The notes under the pieces: generated by a model
The model's database searches: none
Seen by the model: only the letters and a program-made list of their open reading frames with translations
Told to the model about the DNA's origin: nothing
Shown: one piece after another, positions 33,444 through 42,791 of the stretch
Layout: the number at the start of each line of letters is the position of its first letter
How positions within the stretch are numbered: the stretch's first letter is position 1
From: Alphaproteobacteria bacterium
GTDB taxonomy: Bacteria > Pseudomonadota > Alphaproteobacteria > UBA8366
Reading direction: 5' to 3'
Length of the DNA stretch: 64,000 nt
Assembly (NCBI GenBank): GCA_021774335.1
Contig: JAJFJD010000008.1
Location: 124,001-188,000, forward strand
Translations under genes and position numbers: made by a program

Positions 33444-34784
33444 ATGAGATGTAAGCAGTTAGAGCTCGGCGGTTGGGGGCGAACCACGATGGCGTCGGTT
33501 TCCGCCTACCGGCCGGAACGGGTCTCTGCGGCCGCGGATACGGTCCGCGCGCTCGACGCGGGAAGCGTGATTGCCTATGGCGGCGGTCGCAGTTACGGCG
33601 ATTCCGCGGTACGCGCCGACGGTGCGGTACTGCTGACGGAGCGTCTGGACCGCATCCTTGCCTTCGACGAAGACGAGCAGGTCGTCGTCTGTGAACCGGG
33701 TATCCGTGTCGCTGATATGCAGGCTTTTCTGATTCCGCGCGGCTACTCGCTGCCGGCGGTGCCGGGGACCGGGTTCGCCACGATCGGAGGCCTCGTGGCG
33801 AATGATGTCCACGGGAAAAACCATGACCGCCATGGTAGCTTCGGCGACCACGTGTGTTGGTTCGATCTGCTCATGGCTGACGGCACCGTCAAGCAGGTTG
33901 CGCCGGACAGCGACGGCGCGCTATTCGCGGCGACCATCGGCGGTGTTGGCCTGACCGGAATCATCGTTACCGTCTGCGTCAAAGTGTTGCCGATGCCGTC
34001 GAATGCGGTGCAGGTAACGGAAATGCGCGTGCGCGACCTGGACGAGTTTTTCGAATTGTTCGCGGAACACCGGGACCGGGCGATGTATTCGGTCGGATGG
34101 ATCGATGCGTTGGCACGGGGAGCAAAACTTGGCCGTGGTGTTCTCGAACTTGCCGATCCATCGCCGGCCGGTCTTCCGGCCGGGAAGGCGCGCAAACTTC
34201 GGGTTCCCTTCGACATGCCGGGGATTTTGCTCAATCGACTGACCATTTCGGCTTTCAATGCACTGTACTACCGCCGTGCGCCGGCCGGCGGTGAGGTGCG
34301 CCAGAAATCACTGACCGAATTCTTTCATCCGCTCGATGCGATTGGCGATTGGAACCGGCTTTACGGAAGCGCCGGCTTTCATCAGTTTCAGTGCGTGGTT
34401 CCGGAAGAGGGCGGACCGTCCGGAATTCGGCGTCTGTTGGAAGAAATCTCGGCGTCGGGCTCCGCATCCTTTCTGGCCGTCTTGAAGACCATGGGCGGTG
34501 AGGGGCGGGGCCATCTGTCCTTTCCAATGCGCGGTTATACGCTGGCGCTGGACTTTCCCGCGCGCGCCGCCGTGACAGACCTGTTGCGCCGGTTGGAGGA
34601 CATTACGCTCGATTACGGCGGCCGAATTTATCTGGCGAAGGATTCAGTTATGTCGGAGGCCGGCTTCGCCCGCATGTATCCGGCATTGCGGGAATTCAGG
34701 GCCGTCTTGGACCGTGTCGACCCGAACGGCTTGTTTGTGTCCGATCAGGCGTTGCGCCTTGGCATTCGAGGACCGGGCCGATGA
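33444..34784 (+). CDS. dprE1: Decaprenylphosphoryl-beta-D-ribose oxidase DprE1
   Basis: 446 residues of the VAO-type FAD oxidase family with the DprE1 signatures: GGWGRT at the N-terminus, GGGRSYGDSA (47-56), PGTGFATIGGLVANDVHGKN (107-126) and HDRHGSFGDHV, TEFFHPLDAIGDWNRLYG (291-308) and YLAKDS (Lys399, equivalent to Mycobacterium Lys418). It oxidises the 2'-OH of decaprenylphosphoryl ribose to the keto intermediate. Oddity: the residue matching Cys387, the covalent target of benzothiazinones, is Ala368 (GYTLALDFP), with the same 31-residue spacing to the conserved Lys. The stop overlaps the dprE2 start (ATGA). Confidence 0.92.
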   Translation: MRCKQLELGGWGRTTMASVSAYRPERVSAAADTVRALDAGSVIAYGGGRSYGDSAVRADGAVLLTERLDRILAFDEDEQVVVCEPGIRVADMQAFLIPRGYSLPAVPGTGFATIGGLVANDVHGKNHDRHGSFGDHVCWFDLLMADGTVKQVAPDSDGALFAATIGGVGLTGIIVTVCVKVLPMPSNAVQVTEMRVRDLDEFFELFAEHRDRAMYSVGWIDALARGAKLGRGVLELADPSPAGLPAGKARKLRVPFDMPGILLNRLTISAFNALYYRRAPAGGEVRQKSLTEFFHPLDAIGDWNRLYGSAGFHQFQCVVPEEGGPSGIRRLLEEISASGSASFLAVLKTMGGEGRGHLSFPMRGYTLALDFPARAAVTDLLRRLEDITLDYGGRIYLAKDSVMSEAGFARMYPALREFRAVLDRVDPNGLFVSDQALRLGIRGPGR

Positions 34785-35536
34785 GCGACACCGCACCGCG
34801 AAAACGAACGTGGTTGGTGCTCGGCGCTTCGTCGTCGGTCGGCCGAGCTTTCGCACGTCTGGCCGCGCAGCAGGGTGCGGATATCGTGCTTGCCGGGCGA
34901 GATACGGACGACCTTAACCGAACCGCGGCCGATGTTGCGCTGCGCACCGGGGCTTCGGTGGATGTCATGCCGTTCGATGCGGCGGATTTCGACAGTCACG
35001 CCGCGTTCGCCGCGGACTGCGCGCGCCGCGACTCGGCGCTCGACGTCTTTCTGCTTTTCGGGACAATGCACGAACAGGACGACAGCGACGCGGATTTCGA
35101 TCTCGTGCGCCAGACCGTTAATGTGAACTACCTGGGTGCTGTTTCCATACTCGATCGATTGGCGCCGATTCTGGAAGAGCAGGGAGACGGCCGCGTCGTG
35201 GTGCTGTCGTCCGTCGCGGGCGATCGCGGACGCCGGAAGAACTATCTCTACGGATCCGCGAAGGGCGCGCTGAACCTTTATCTGCAGGGGTTGCGGGCGC
35301 GTTTGTTCGAGGCGGGTGTGTCGGTAACGACGGTCAAGGCCGGATTCCTGGATACCGACATGACTTTCGGTCTGCCGGGCCTGTTCCTTGTCGCGTCGCC
35401 GCAGGAATGCGCGGAGGCCTGCTTGCGGCTTAGCGCCAAAGGCCGTGAAACCGCCTATTTCCCGAAATTCTGGTTCCTGATCATGACGATCATTAAATCC
35501 ATTCCGGAACCGATCTTCAAACGATTGAGCATCTAG
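34781..35536 (+). CDS. dprE2: Decaprenylphosphoryl-2-keto-ribose reductase DprE2
   Basis: 251-residue SDR: LVLGASSSVGRAFARLAA (about 12-29), then SSVAGDRGRRKNYLYGSAKG, which carries the catalytic Ser/Tyr/Lys in the exact spacing of Mycobacterium DprE2, and the hallmark C-terminus IPEPIFKRLSI. It reduces the DprE1 product to decaprenylphosphoryl-D-arabinose. The 4-bp overlap with dprE1 supports a heteromeric or sequential pair. Its stop overlaps the lptF stop by 4 bp (convergent), so the cassette fits flush against lptF. Confidence 0.92.
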   Translation: MSDTAPRKRTWLVLGASSSVGRAFARLAAQQGADIVLAGRDTDDLNRTAADVALRTGASVDVMPFDAADFDSHAAFAADCARRDSALDVFLLFGTMHEQDDSDADFDLVRQTVNVNYLGAVSILDRLAPILEEQGDGRVVVLSSVAGDRGRRKNYLYGSAKGALNLYLQGLRARLFEAGVSVTTVKAGFLDTDMTFGLPGLFLVASPQECAEACLRLSAKGRETAYFPKFWFLIMTIIKSIPEPIFKRLSI

Positions 35537-36708
35537 GTCGCCGGTGGGCCAATTGCTGGTGCGGAGCCCCGCGACAACGGGCGTGGGAACCACAGCACGA
35601 GTAAGCTAGCGATCATCGGCAACACCACGTTGGCATACATGGCGAGATTCAGCAGCGGGAATTTCGGCGCATAGTTTCGCAGCACATGGCTTCCGATGAT
35701 AAGGGCGCCGGCGATTATGATCGCCAGCAGGACCAGCTTGAGCTGGCCGCGGCGATTGAAGTTGCCCGACAGGATTATCGCGACCCCAAGCAAAGCACAT
35801 GTCAGGGGCAGGAATGGTTTCGTCAGGCGGCTGTGAAACTCGGCGATGAAGGTGGGACGCCGTGGATTGTCCGCGGCCGAGTTCACCAACTCCATCAGGA
35901 AATACTCGCGTGTGTTTCGCCCGGTTCTCTTTTCGTCATTGTCGAACAAATTAAGGCTAAAATTGTCCGCGCGGTCACCGACGAAATACTCGAAACGCGG
36001 GAAGGCGCAGCCATTCGCCGTCCCGGCCGCCGCCTTGTCCGCACCGCATTCAGGAATTCCACGCTTTAGAACCTGCCCGCTGCCTTTCGAGAGTTCCGCC
36101 ATCCAGCGGCCATCCCGGGATTCCATGAGCCGGCCCCATTCGGCCACATAGGTCATCGGCTGCACGCGGTTCCGGTTGTCATGGATGATAACGTTGCGCA
36201 GTTCGCCTTCCTGCCCGACATCCTGGAAATATACCGTGATGCCCTTTGTCAGATTGGTGAAGACACCTTCCTGCAGCAATAACTTCGGGAGGTCCTGCCG
36301 GTATTTGAACTCGAGCTCCTTGTATTCCCGATAAGTCAACGGAACGAGATAGATGCTTAGGAATAACGAGAAGAGCGATACGACGGTGCCGACGATCATG
36401 GCAGGCTTTGCCAGGGCGATTGGGCTGAGGCCCGCGGAGCGGAGAACGATCAGCTCGCTGTCCATGATCATTTTGTTATAGGTGAAGAGGGCCGCGCCGA
36501 AGACCGCCATGGGACCGACGAACAGGAAGAACCGGGGCAATTGCAACGATGCGAAATGCAGGAAGTCGGCCAGCGCCAACCCGCGGTTCAGCATCATGTC
36601 GACGATATCCAATGAGCGGAACAACCAAACCATGAAACACAGCACGAACGCCGCCAAGAGCGTTACGGCGGTCACTTGGCGCACGATGTACCAGGTGATG
36701 CTTTTCAT
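35533..36708 (-). CDS. lptF: LPS export permease LptF
   Basis: 391 residues from the ATG at 36708 (MKSITWYIVRQV, the family-typical start; 36771 would add 21 basic residues). N-terminal helices include AFVLCFMVWLFRSLDIV, followed by the motif MDSELIVLRSAGLSP characteristic of LptF. A periplasmic jellyroll occupies the middle and three helices the end (LLAIIIAGALIIGSHVL). It pairs with LptG around LptB2 to lift LPS into the Lpt bridge. It is divergent from pepA, the normal alphaproteobacterial context, but separated from lptG by the DPA cassette. Confidence 0.92.
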   Translation of the reverse strand: MKSITWYIVRQVTAVTLLAAFVLCFMVWLFRSLDIVDMMLNRGLALADFLHFASLQLPRFFLFVGPMAVFGAALFTYNKMIMDSELIVLRSAGLSPIALAKPAMIVGTVVSLFSLFLSIYLVPLTYREYKELEFKYRQDLPKLLLQEGVFTNLTKGITVYFQDVGQEGELRNVIIHDNRNRVQPMTYVAEWGRLMESRDGRWMAELSKGSGQVLKRGIPECGADKAAAGTANGCAFPRFEYFVGDRADNFSLNLFDNDEKRTGRNTREYFLMELVNSAADNPRRPTFIAEFHSRLTKPFLPLTCALLGVAIILSGNFNRRGQLKLVLLAIIIAGALIIGSHVLRNYAPKFPLLNLAMYANVVLPMIASLLVLWFPRPLSRGSAPAIGPPAT

Positions 36709-37004
36709 GCCTGTCGATGATGCTCTGCGTTGTGAAATCGCCAGTCGTCGCGGCAGGTTCGCGTGCCGCATCCGAATTTCAATGCGTTACCGCACAACCT
36801 CTACCGATCACTGCTGGCGGGGTCAACGCTGTTTGCGCCGGCACACGCCCGAGGTTGTGATATCAATTGAAGTTGGGGGGCGTCGGCAGGCTTTCAATTT
36901 TCCCGCGGAAAGATAGAGTGCGATGTTTCCCCGCACCGGCGGTGGCATCCGTCGCCTGATATTGTTAACAAGCACGCCATAATTCTGAACGTCGAGAGGT
37001 CCAT

Positions 37005-38483
37005 ATGAAAATTTCCTTCGCCGAACCTTCATTGCCCAAGTCGGGGGCGCTCGTTCTGGGCGTGCCGGGCGGCAACAAACTTGGCATCGTGGCCAAGGAG
37101 GTCGACAAGGCGACCGATGGCGCGCTGACCCGGGCGCTGAAGCACAGTTCCTTCGAAGGCAAGGCGAAGCAGCTTCTCGATGTGGTCGCACCGGCCGGGC
37201 TTGCCTTGAGTAGGATTGTGCTGGTCGGTCTCGGCAAAGAGGATCTGTCGGAAAAGGAACAGGCCGACATGGGCGGTCGGGTCTTTGCCCATCTCGCCGG
37301 TGTCAGCGAAAAGACGGCGTCGGTCGCGGTCGATTTTGGCGGCAAGGATCAGCGCGGCATGGCGACGCAGATCGCGTTCGGTGCGCAGTTGCGCAGTTAT
37401 CAGTTCGCCAAATACCGCACGAAGAAGCGGCCGCTCAAGAAGCACAGTCTGTCGGCGTTGACGATTTCGGTCAAAGGTGCGGCCACGGCGCGGCGCGCAT
37501 TCGGCGCGCTCAGCAAGGTGGCGGACGGTGTTTTCTTCACACGCGATCTGGTCTCCGAGCCGCCCAATAAACTCTATCCCGCAACGTTCGCGCGCGAAGT
37601 CCGCAAGCTTACATCGCTCGGCGTCAAGGTCGAGGTGCTTGGTGAAAAGCAGATGGCCAAGCTCAGGATGGGATCGCTGCTGGGCGTCGGTCTAGGATCG
37701 CGCAGGGAAAGCCAACTCGTCGTCATGCAATGGAACGGTGGCCCCAAGACGCGTAAGCCGATCGCTTTTGTCGGCAAGGGCGTCACCTTCGACACTGGCG
37801 GCATATCGCTCAAACCGCCGGCCGGCATGGGGGACATGAAATGGGACATGGGCGGTGCGGGAACCGTGTCCGGTCTGATGAAGGCGATCGCCGGGCGGAA
37901 ATCCAAGGCGAACGTGATCGGGATCATCGGTCTAGTCGAGAATATGCCGGACGGCAATGCGCAGCGTCCCGGCGACATCGTGACGTCGATGTCCGGGCAA
38001 ACGATTGAGGTTCTAAATACCGACGCCGAAGGCCGTCTGGTTCTGGCCGACGCGCTCTGGTATTGCCAAGACCGCTTCAAGCCGCGGTTCATGGTCGATC
38101 TGGCGACACTGACAGGCGCGATCATCGTTGGCCTCGGCCATGAATTCGCCGGTATGTTCTCCAACGACGATACTCTCAGCGAGCGGCTTTCCGCGGCGGG
38201 CGAGACGACGGGCGAGAAGGTTTGGCGGATGCCGATTGCCGACGCGTATGACAAGATGCTGAATAGCGACATCGCCGACATGAAAAACATCGGTGGCCGC
38301 GATGCCGGGGCGAGTGTCGCGGCGCAGTTCCTGCAGCGTTTCACCAACAAGGTGCCGTGGGCCCATCTCGATATCGCGGGCATGGCCTGGTCGAACAAGA
38401 CGGATGACACGGTGCCGAAGGGCGGAACCGGCTACGGCGTTCGTCTGCTCGATCGTCTGATCAAGGACCACTACGAGCGGTAG
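37005..38483 (+). CDS. pepA: Leucyl aminopeptidase (M17 family)
   Basis: 492 residues of cytosol aminopeptidase. The N-terminal macro-like domain spans about 1-170. The catalytic domain has FVGKGVTFDTGGISLKP (metal-binding Lys and Asp), MGGAGTVSG, and the signature NTDAEGRLVLADALWY. Two metal ions and the Lys/Arg pair cut N-terminal residues from peptides; some homologues also bind DNA in recombination. It starts at an ATG preceded by GAGAGG. It is divergent from lptF over about 300 bp and followed 18 bp later by holC, the common pepA-holC pair. Confidence 0.96.
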   Translation: MKISFAEPSLPKSGALVLGVPGGNKLGIVAKEVDKATDGALTRALKHSSFEGKAKQLLDVVAPAGLALSRIVLVGLGKEDLSEKEQADMGGRVFAHLAGVSEKTASVAVDFGGKDQRGMATQIAFGAQLRSYQFAKYRTKKRPLKKHSLSALTISVKGAATARRAFGALSKVADGVFFTRDLVSEPPNKLYPATFAREVRKLTSLGVKVEVLGEKQMAKLRMGSLLGVGLGSRRESQLVVMQWNGGPKTRKPIAFVGKGVTFDTGGISLKPPAGMGDMKWDMGGAGTVSGLMKAIAGRKSKANVIGIIGLVENMPDGNAQRPGDIVTSMSGQTIEVLNTDAEGRLVLADALWYCQDRFKPRFMVDLATLTGAIIVGLGHEFAGMFSNDDTLSERLSAAGETTGEKVWRMPIADAYDKMLNSDIADMKNIGGRDAGASVAAQFLQRFTNKVPWAHLDIAGMAWSNKTDDTVPKGGTGYGVRLLDRLIKDHYER

Positions 38484-38501
38484 GGAAGGGATGCCGGTGT
38501 C

Positions 38502-38993
38502 GTGACGGAGGTTCGGTTCTATCATCTGCAACGGTTGCCCCTGGAACGGGCGTTGCCGCAGCTTCTGGAAAAGACGCTGGAGCGCGATTGGCGCGCCGTC
38601 GTCATGATCGGGACCGAGCAGCGCGTCGATGCGCTGAACAACCAACTCTGGACCTACAAGAAGGACGGCTTCCTGCCGCATGGGACGCGGGGCGAGGGCT
38701 ATCCCGATCTGCAGCCGGTTTGGCTGACTCACGAGGACGAGAATCCAAATAAGGCGACCGTGTTGTTCCTGGTCGATGGGGCAGAATCATCCAAGCTGGA
38801 AAGCTACGACCTCTGCTGCGACATGTTCGACGGCCGCGATGACGAGGCGGTTGCCCGCGCGCGCGACCGCTGGAAAATCTGCAAGGATGCCGGGTTTAAG
38901 ATGACCTACTGGCAGCAGAACGACGGCGGGCGCTGGGAAGTGAAGGCTGAAGCGAACGGTGACGAGAACGCTGAGGAGAAACCGGGGGCTTAG
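38502..38993 (+). CDS. holC: DNA polymerase III subunit chi
   Basis: 163 residues matching HolC: VRFYHLQRLPLERALPQLLE at the start, DALNNQLWTYKKDGFLPHG (the conserved nucleic-acid/SSB side), NKATVLFLVDG, and a Trp-rich end GFKMTYWQQNDGGRWEVKA. Chi links the clamp loader to SSB at the replication fork. It begins with GTG at 38502, 18 bp after pepA. It ends in a convergent overlap of 4 bp with the following SDR gene. The C-terminal 15 residues are acidic and probably disordered. Confidence 0.93.
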   Translation: MTEVRFYHLQRLPLERALPQLLEKTLERDWRAVVMIGTEQRVDALNNQLWTYKKDGFLPHGTRGEGYPDLQPVWLTHEDENPNKATVLFLVDGAESSKLESYDLCCDMFDGRDDEAVARARDRWKICKDAGFKMTYWQQNDGGRWEVKAEANGDENAEEKPGA

Positions 38994-39778
38994 AATGTCC
39001 CCGGGGTCAGACCGGTGCGACCGCCGTCGAGCGTTACCACGCTGCCGTTGACGTAGGAGGACTCGTCGCAGGCAAGATAGAGCGCCACGTCGGCGGCTTC
39101 CTCGACAAAACCAGGGCGTGCCATCGGTGTTGCGCGGCGTTGCACGTCGCTCATCGGCTTACCGGCACGGTTGTCGACGTTGAGGCGCACGGGGATGCCC
39201 TGTTTGCTTTCCCGCAATGCGCCGGAGTTGATGCAGTTTACCCGGATGCCGTGCGGCGCCAGCCAGTAGCCCATGACATGGGTCAGCGGCTGCAACCCGC
39301 CCTTGGATGCCGAATAGGCGACGAGTGTTGGATTGCCGAGCACGCCGTCGATCGATCCGTGATGAATGATGGCCGCGCCGTTGGCCGCCTTAAGCGCCGG
39401 CAGCAGTTTCTGACTGCACAGGAAGGGGGCGGTCAGGTTCACTGCCATCTGCCGATCCCAATCCCCGAGCTTGATATCCTCGAACTCCCCGCGCGCCGCT
39501 ATTGCGGCGTTGTTGAACAGCACGTGGATGACGCTGCGCCAGCCGATGCAGGCGCGGGCCATGTCGTCGATCGCAGCCGGATCGGCGAGATCGGTGGCGA
39601 TAAAGACGGCGTCGCCGCCTTCGGCCCGAACCATATCCACGGTCTCTTGGCCCATCTCCGCATCGATATCGACACAGGCGATCGCGGCACCCTCGCGCGC
39701 GAACAGCAGACTTGCCGCCCGGCCGACGCCGGACGCTGCGCCCGTGATGACCGCGTTCTTACCCTTGAGCCGTTTCAT
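38990..39778 (-). CDS. SDR-family oxidoreductase
   Basis: 262 residues of a classical SDR: ITGAASGVGRAASLLFA (about 9-25), acidic ACVDID after the second strand (NAD preference likely), LFNNAAIAARGEFE, HHGSIDGVLG (Ser), YSASKGG (Tyr/Lys), and the C-terminal SSYVNGSVVTLDGG. The ATG at 39778 is chosen (GGGAG upstream, family-typical KGKNAVITG start) over the longer frame from 39835. Substrate unknown; it is divergent from the tandem TauD-like dioxygenase genes. Confidence 0.92.
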   Translation of the reverse strand: MKRLKGKNAVITGAASGVGRAASLLFAREGAAIACVDIDAEMGQETVDMVRAEGGDAVFIATDLADPAAIDDMARACIGWRSVIHVLFNNAAIAARGEFEDIKLGDWDRQMAVNLTAPFLCSQKLLPALKAANGAAIIHHGSIDGVLGNPTLVAYSASKGGLQPLTHVMGYWLAPHGIRVNCINSGALRESKQGIPVRLNVDNRAGKPMSDVQRRATPMARPGFVEEAADVALYLACDESSYVNGSVVTLDGGRTGLTPGTF

Positions 39779-39973
39779 CCGAATCTCCCGATTGTCGCTC
39801 GATGGTCGTTGATCATCGGTAGCGCGAGACGCCATGGCAAGTGAAGGCCGCGCCGCAATGCCCGCATACCCTTACGGCTGGATGCCAATTTGCCAGCAAA
39901 TGATGGGGCGGATACGCTTAGCCTAGGAGTACCACTCCAACCTGATGCCGATGCAGAAGAGGTGTCCCTACCA

Positions 39974-40828
39974 ATGCTCCAAATCCGATCGATGGGACCG
40001 AATATCGGCGGCGAGGTCACCGGCGTCGATGTGAAGCAGCTCGACGATGACGGTTTCGCGCCGATCTATGCGGCGTGGTTGAAATACGGCGTTACCGTGG
40101 TGCGCGATCAGCAACTCGAGATCGACGATTTCCTGCGCTACAGCCGGCGTTTCGGCGACATCGCGCTGCATCCGTCCAAGTCCACACGGCATCCCGACTA
40201 CCCCGAGATCACGGTGCTCGGGACCGACAAATTCGATTCCGACGGCAAGCTTATCGAGGCGGTCTACCGGCGCGGCGGCTTCGGCTTTCACACCGACGGC
40301 GCGTATGACGAGGTGCCGTTCAAGGCCACCCAGCTCTATGCCCTTGCGGTGCCTAGTCATGGCGGCAATACGCATTTCGCGAGCATGTACATGGCCTATG
40401 ATGCGTTGCCCGATCGGCTAAAATCGCTGCTGGAAGGACGCAAGGGCGCTTATATCTACAGCAGTAGCAAGGTCGCGCAGGAGTTGTTGAACGAAGAGGA
40501 TCGCGACTGGACGCCGGTGCTCCATCCGCTCTTCCGCACCCATCGGGAAACCGGACGCATGTCGCTGTATTTCGACCCTGGCAAGATCGTCTATATCGAT
40601 GGCTTCGAGAAACAGCAGAGCGCCGACGTCATCGCGGAGCTTGCCGAATTGATGATCCAGCCGGACGCTGAATACAGCCACGAATGGCGCGCCGGCGATA
40701 TCGTGATCTGGGACAACCGGTGTCTCGTGCACAAGGCGGCGGGCGACTACCCGCCGGAGGAAGACCGCATTCACTGGCGCGTGTCGATCGCGGATTTGGC
40801 CGCCGGGAGCCGTGCGGCGGCGGAGTGA
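39974..40828 (+). CDS. TauD/TfdA-family Fe(II)/2-oxoglutarate dioxygenase (first of a tandem pair)
   Basis: 284 residues from the ATG at 39974, matching the usual TauD start (MLQIRSMGPNIGGEVTGVDV); an upstream in-frame ATG at 39890 is less likely. The iron facial triad is visible as HTDGAYD (His/Asp) and the distal His in IVIWDNRCLVHKA; the 2-oxoglutarate-anchoring Arg follows in EEDRIHWRVS. It hydroxylates a small acid next to a leaving group, releasing for example sulfite or an aldehyde. The adjacent gene, 26 bp downstream, is a paralogue of similar length, so they may be a duplication with split substrate ranges. Confidence 0.92.
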   Translation: MLQIRSMGPNIGGEVTGVDVKQLDDDGFAPIYAAWLKYGVTVVRDQQLEIDDFLRYSRRFGDIALHPSKSTRHPDYPEITVLGTDKFDSDGKLIEAVYRRGGFGFHTDGAYDEVPFKATQLYALAVPSHGGNTHFASMYMAYDALPDRLKSLLEGRKGAYIYSSSKVAQELLNEEDRDWTPVLHPLFRTHRETGRMSLYFDPGKIVYIDGFEKQQSADVIAELAELMIQPDAEYSHEWRAGDIVIWDNRCLVHKAAGDYPPEEDRIHWRVSIADLAAGSRAAAE

Positions 40829-40854
40829 CCCGGCCAGACAGAGGAGGGACGCGT

Positions 40855-41739
40855 ATGCTCGAAATTCGACCGCTTAGCGCCACTCTCGGTGCGGAGGTAA
40901 CCGGCATCGACCTCAAGACGCTCGACGACGGTGATTTCGCCAAAATCTACGATGCATTCCTGCAGCATATCGTGCTGGTGATTCGCGATCAGGACCTGGC
41001 GATGGAGGATTTCCTCGCGCATGGCAGGCGCTACGGTCCGATCCGTCCGCACATCGTGCAAAAGAGCCGGCACACTGTCTTTCCCGAACTCATGGTCATG
41101 GACAACAAGATCGTGGACACGAAGAAGGGCGCGGAGAAGAACCCGTCGGTCAATCTCGTGAAGCGGGGCGCGGTCTGGCATACTGACACGTCCTACGACT
41201 ACGTCACGGCCAAGGCGACACAACTTTATGCGCGCGCTATCCCGAGCCGGGGCGGTGATACGCTTTTCTCCAGCGCCTATGCCATCTATGACGCGTTGCC
41301 GGAGACGCTGAAGCGCCGCATCGAAGGGTTGAGCGCGACCTATAAATACGGCGGCCGGTTAAAGCGCGAGGTCCAGTTGCTGGAAGACGAGGACCGCGTT
41401 CGCCCGGCTGCGGTGCATGCGTTGGTCCGGGTCCATCCGGAAACCGGCCGCAAGGCGATCTATTTCAATCCAGGCCAGGCGATGGATATCGAAGGCTTGG
41501 ACAAGGCGGAGAGCGACGACCTGATCGCCGAACTCACCGGCCATGTCGAATCACCCGACGGCGACTATCGCCATGTGTGGAAGGTCGATGACCTGATCAT
41601 TTGGGACAACCGCTGCTTGGTTCACGCCGCGACCGGCGACTACCCGCCCGAGGAGCGTCGCATTCACTGGCGCACGTCGATGATGGAGCACGACTGGACG
41701 CCGGCCGCCGAGGCCGAAGTGCGGATGGCGCTCGCCTGA
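40855..41739 (+). CDS. TauD/TfdA-family Fe(II)/2-oxoglutarate dioxygenase (second of a tandem pair)
   Basis: 294 residues, starting MLEIRPLSATLGAEVTGIDL after a strong GAGGAGGG. The facial triad is HTDTSYD and the His in LIIWDNRCLVHAA; the 2-oxoglutarate Arg follows in EERRIHWRTS. It is clearly paralogous to the preceding gene but differs in the loop between the beta-strands (an insertion around NKIVDTKKGAEKN), which usually shapes the substrate pocket. It abuts, stop to stop with no spacer, a convergent gene for a periplasmic binding protein. Confidence 0.93.
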   Translation: MLEIRPLSATLGAEVTGIDLKTLDDGDFAKIYDAFLQHIVLVIRDQDLAMEDFLAHGRRYGPIRPHIVQKSRHTVFPELMVMDNKIVDTKKGAEKNPSVNLVKRGAVWHTDTSYDYVTAKATQLYARAIPSRGGDTLFSSAYAIYDALPETLKRRIEGLSATYKYGGRLKREVQLLEDEDRVRPAAVHALVRVHPETGRKAIYFNPGQAMDIEGLDKAESDDLIAELTGHVESPDGDYRHVWKVDDLIIWDNRCLVHAATGDYPPEERRIHWRTSMMEHDWTPAAEAEVRMALA

Positions 41740-42585
41740 CTAGTTCGGCAGCGCGCTGATCCGGTAAAGCGCCTTCAGTTCCGCGGTCGGCTGGGCGTTG
41801 TCGCCAAATGTCTTTTTGAACAAGGCGCCGATCCCGCCGGAGCGATAGATACGGCTGAGCGCGCGATCGACCGCAAGGCGGAAGGCACCGTCCCCCTTCG
41901 GCAGCCCAAGCGCATAGGGCTCATAGGTGAGTTGCTGGTTCGACAGGAACAGCTTGTCGGCCTCACCGCTTCCCACCGTGAGATAGACCAGGATCGCGCG
42001 GTCGGCGAAATAGGCACTGATGTCGTTGCTCAGCAGTTTGGCGACACCGTCCTTGTGATCCTTCACCGCCACTGTCTGCACCGTCATCGACAGGTCTTTC
42101 ACGGTATTACGCAGCGCGTCTTCGGTCGTCGTTCCCGCGCGCACGCCGATTTTCCGGCCCTCGAGGTCGCCGAAGGTCTGCGGTCCACCCTTCCGCATCA
42201 GGATGCTGGCGCCGTCGACGAATGTCGGCAGGGAGAAATCGACGATTTCGCGTCGCGACAGGGTCGCCGTCGTCGCGCCGCACAATAGGTCAGCCTTGCC
42301 GTCCTCGATCATCTTGAAGCGGTTCTCGGCCGTCACCGGCACGTATTCCAGCGACAGTTTCTTGAGCTTGAGCTGCTTCTCGATATGCGCCGCCACTCCT
42401 TGGCATAAGGCGACCGTGTAGCCTGCCAATTCGCCCGCGGAATTCTTGTAGGAAAACGGCGGCGCGTCGGTCCGGTAGCCGATCTTCATCACGCCCGTAT
42501 CCTTGATCCGATCCAGTGTGCCGGCGGCGGCGCTTGAAACCACAAGCAGAAGTGCCGCAATGGCGATGAAGAAGCTACGAAACAT
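41740..42585 (-). CDS. Periplasmic amino-acid-type solute-binding protein
   Basis: 281 residues: signal peptide (FRSFFIAIAALLLVVSSAAAG), then an SBP_bac_3 fold starting LDRIKDTGVMKIGYRTDAPP, with RFKMIEDGKADLLCGATTAT and KIGVRAGTTTEDAL. This is the GltI/PEB1 class that feeds ABC importers of glutamate, aspartate or related anions. No permease or ATPase gene is adjacent, so it is an orphan here and may serve a transporter elsewhere or act as a sensor ligand. Convergent with the TauD pair. Confidence 0.92.
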   Translation of the reverse strand: MFRSFFIAIAALLLVVSSAAAGTLDRIKDTGVMKIGYRTDAPPFSYKNSAGELAGYTVALCQGVAAHIEKQLKLKKLSLEYVPVTAENRFKMIEDGKADLLCGATTATLSRREIVDFSLPTFVDGASILMRKGGPQTFGDLEGRKIGVRAGTTTEDALRNTVKDLSMTVQTVAVKDHKDGVAKLLSNDISAYFADRAILVYLTVGSGEADKLFLSNQQLTYEPYALGLPKGDGAFRLAVDRALSRIYRSGGIGALFKKTFGDNAQPTAELKALYRISALPN

Positions 42586-42791
42586 GAAGGGCTCTCCTAT
42601 TTATCAGCGAGGTTTTGCGGACGATGCCCTTTCATGAAGTTGCGGGCAAGAGTCTTAATGGTGGCAACCAATACGCGCATGCGATGCGGCGAGAGACCGC
42701 ACCGTCTTTCGCTGACAATGGATGCAGCGACAAATCCGATCTGGTACTTTTATAGATACCAAAAACATTCCAAAAATTCGGGAGCCAGGAT

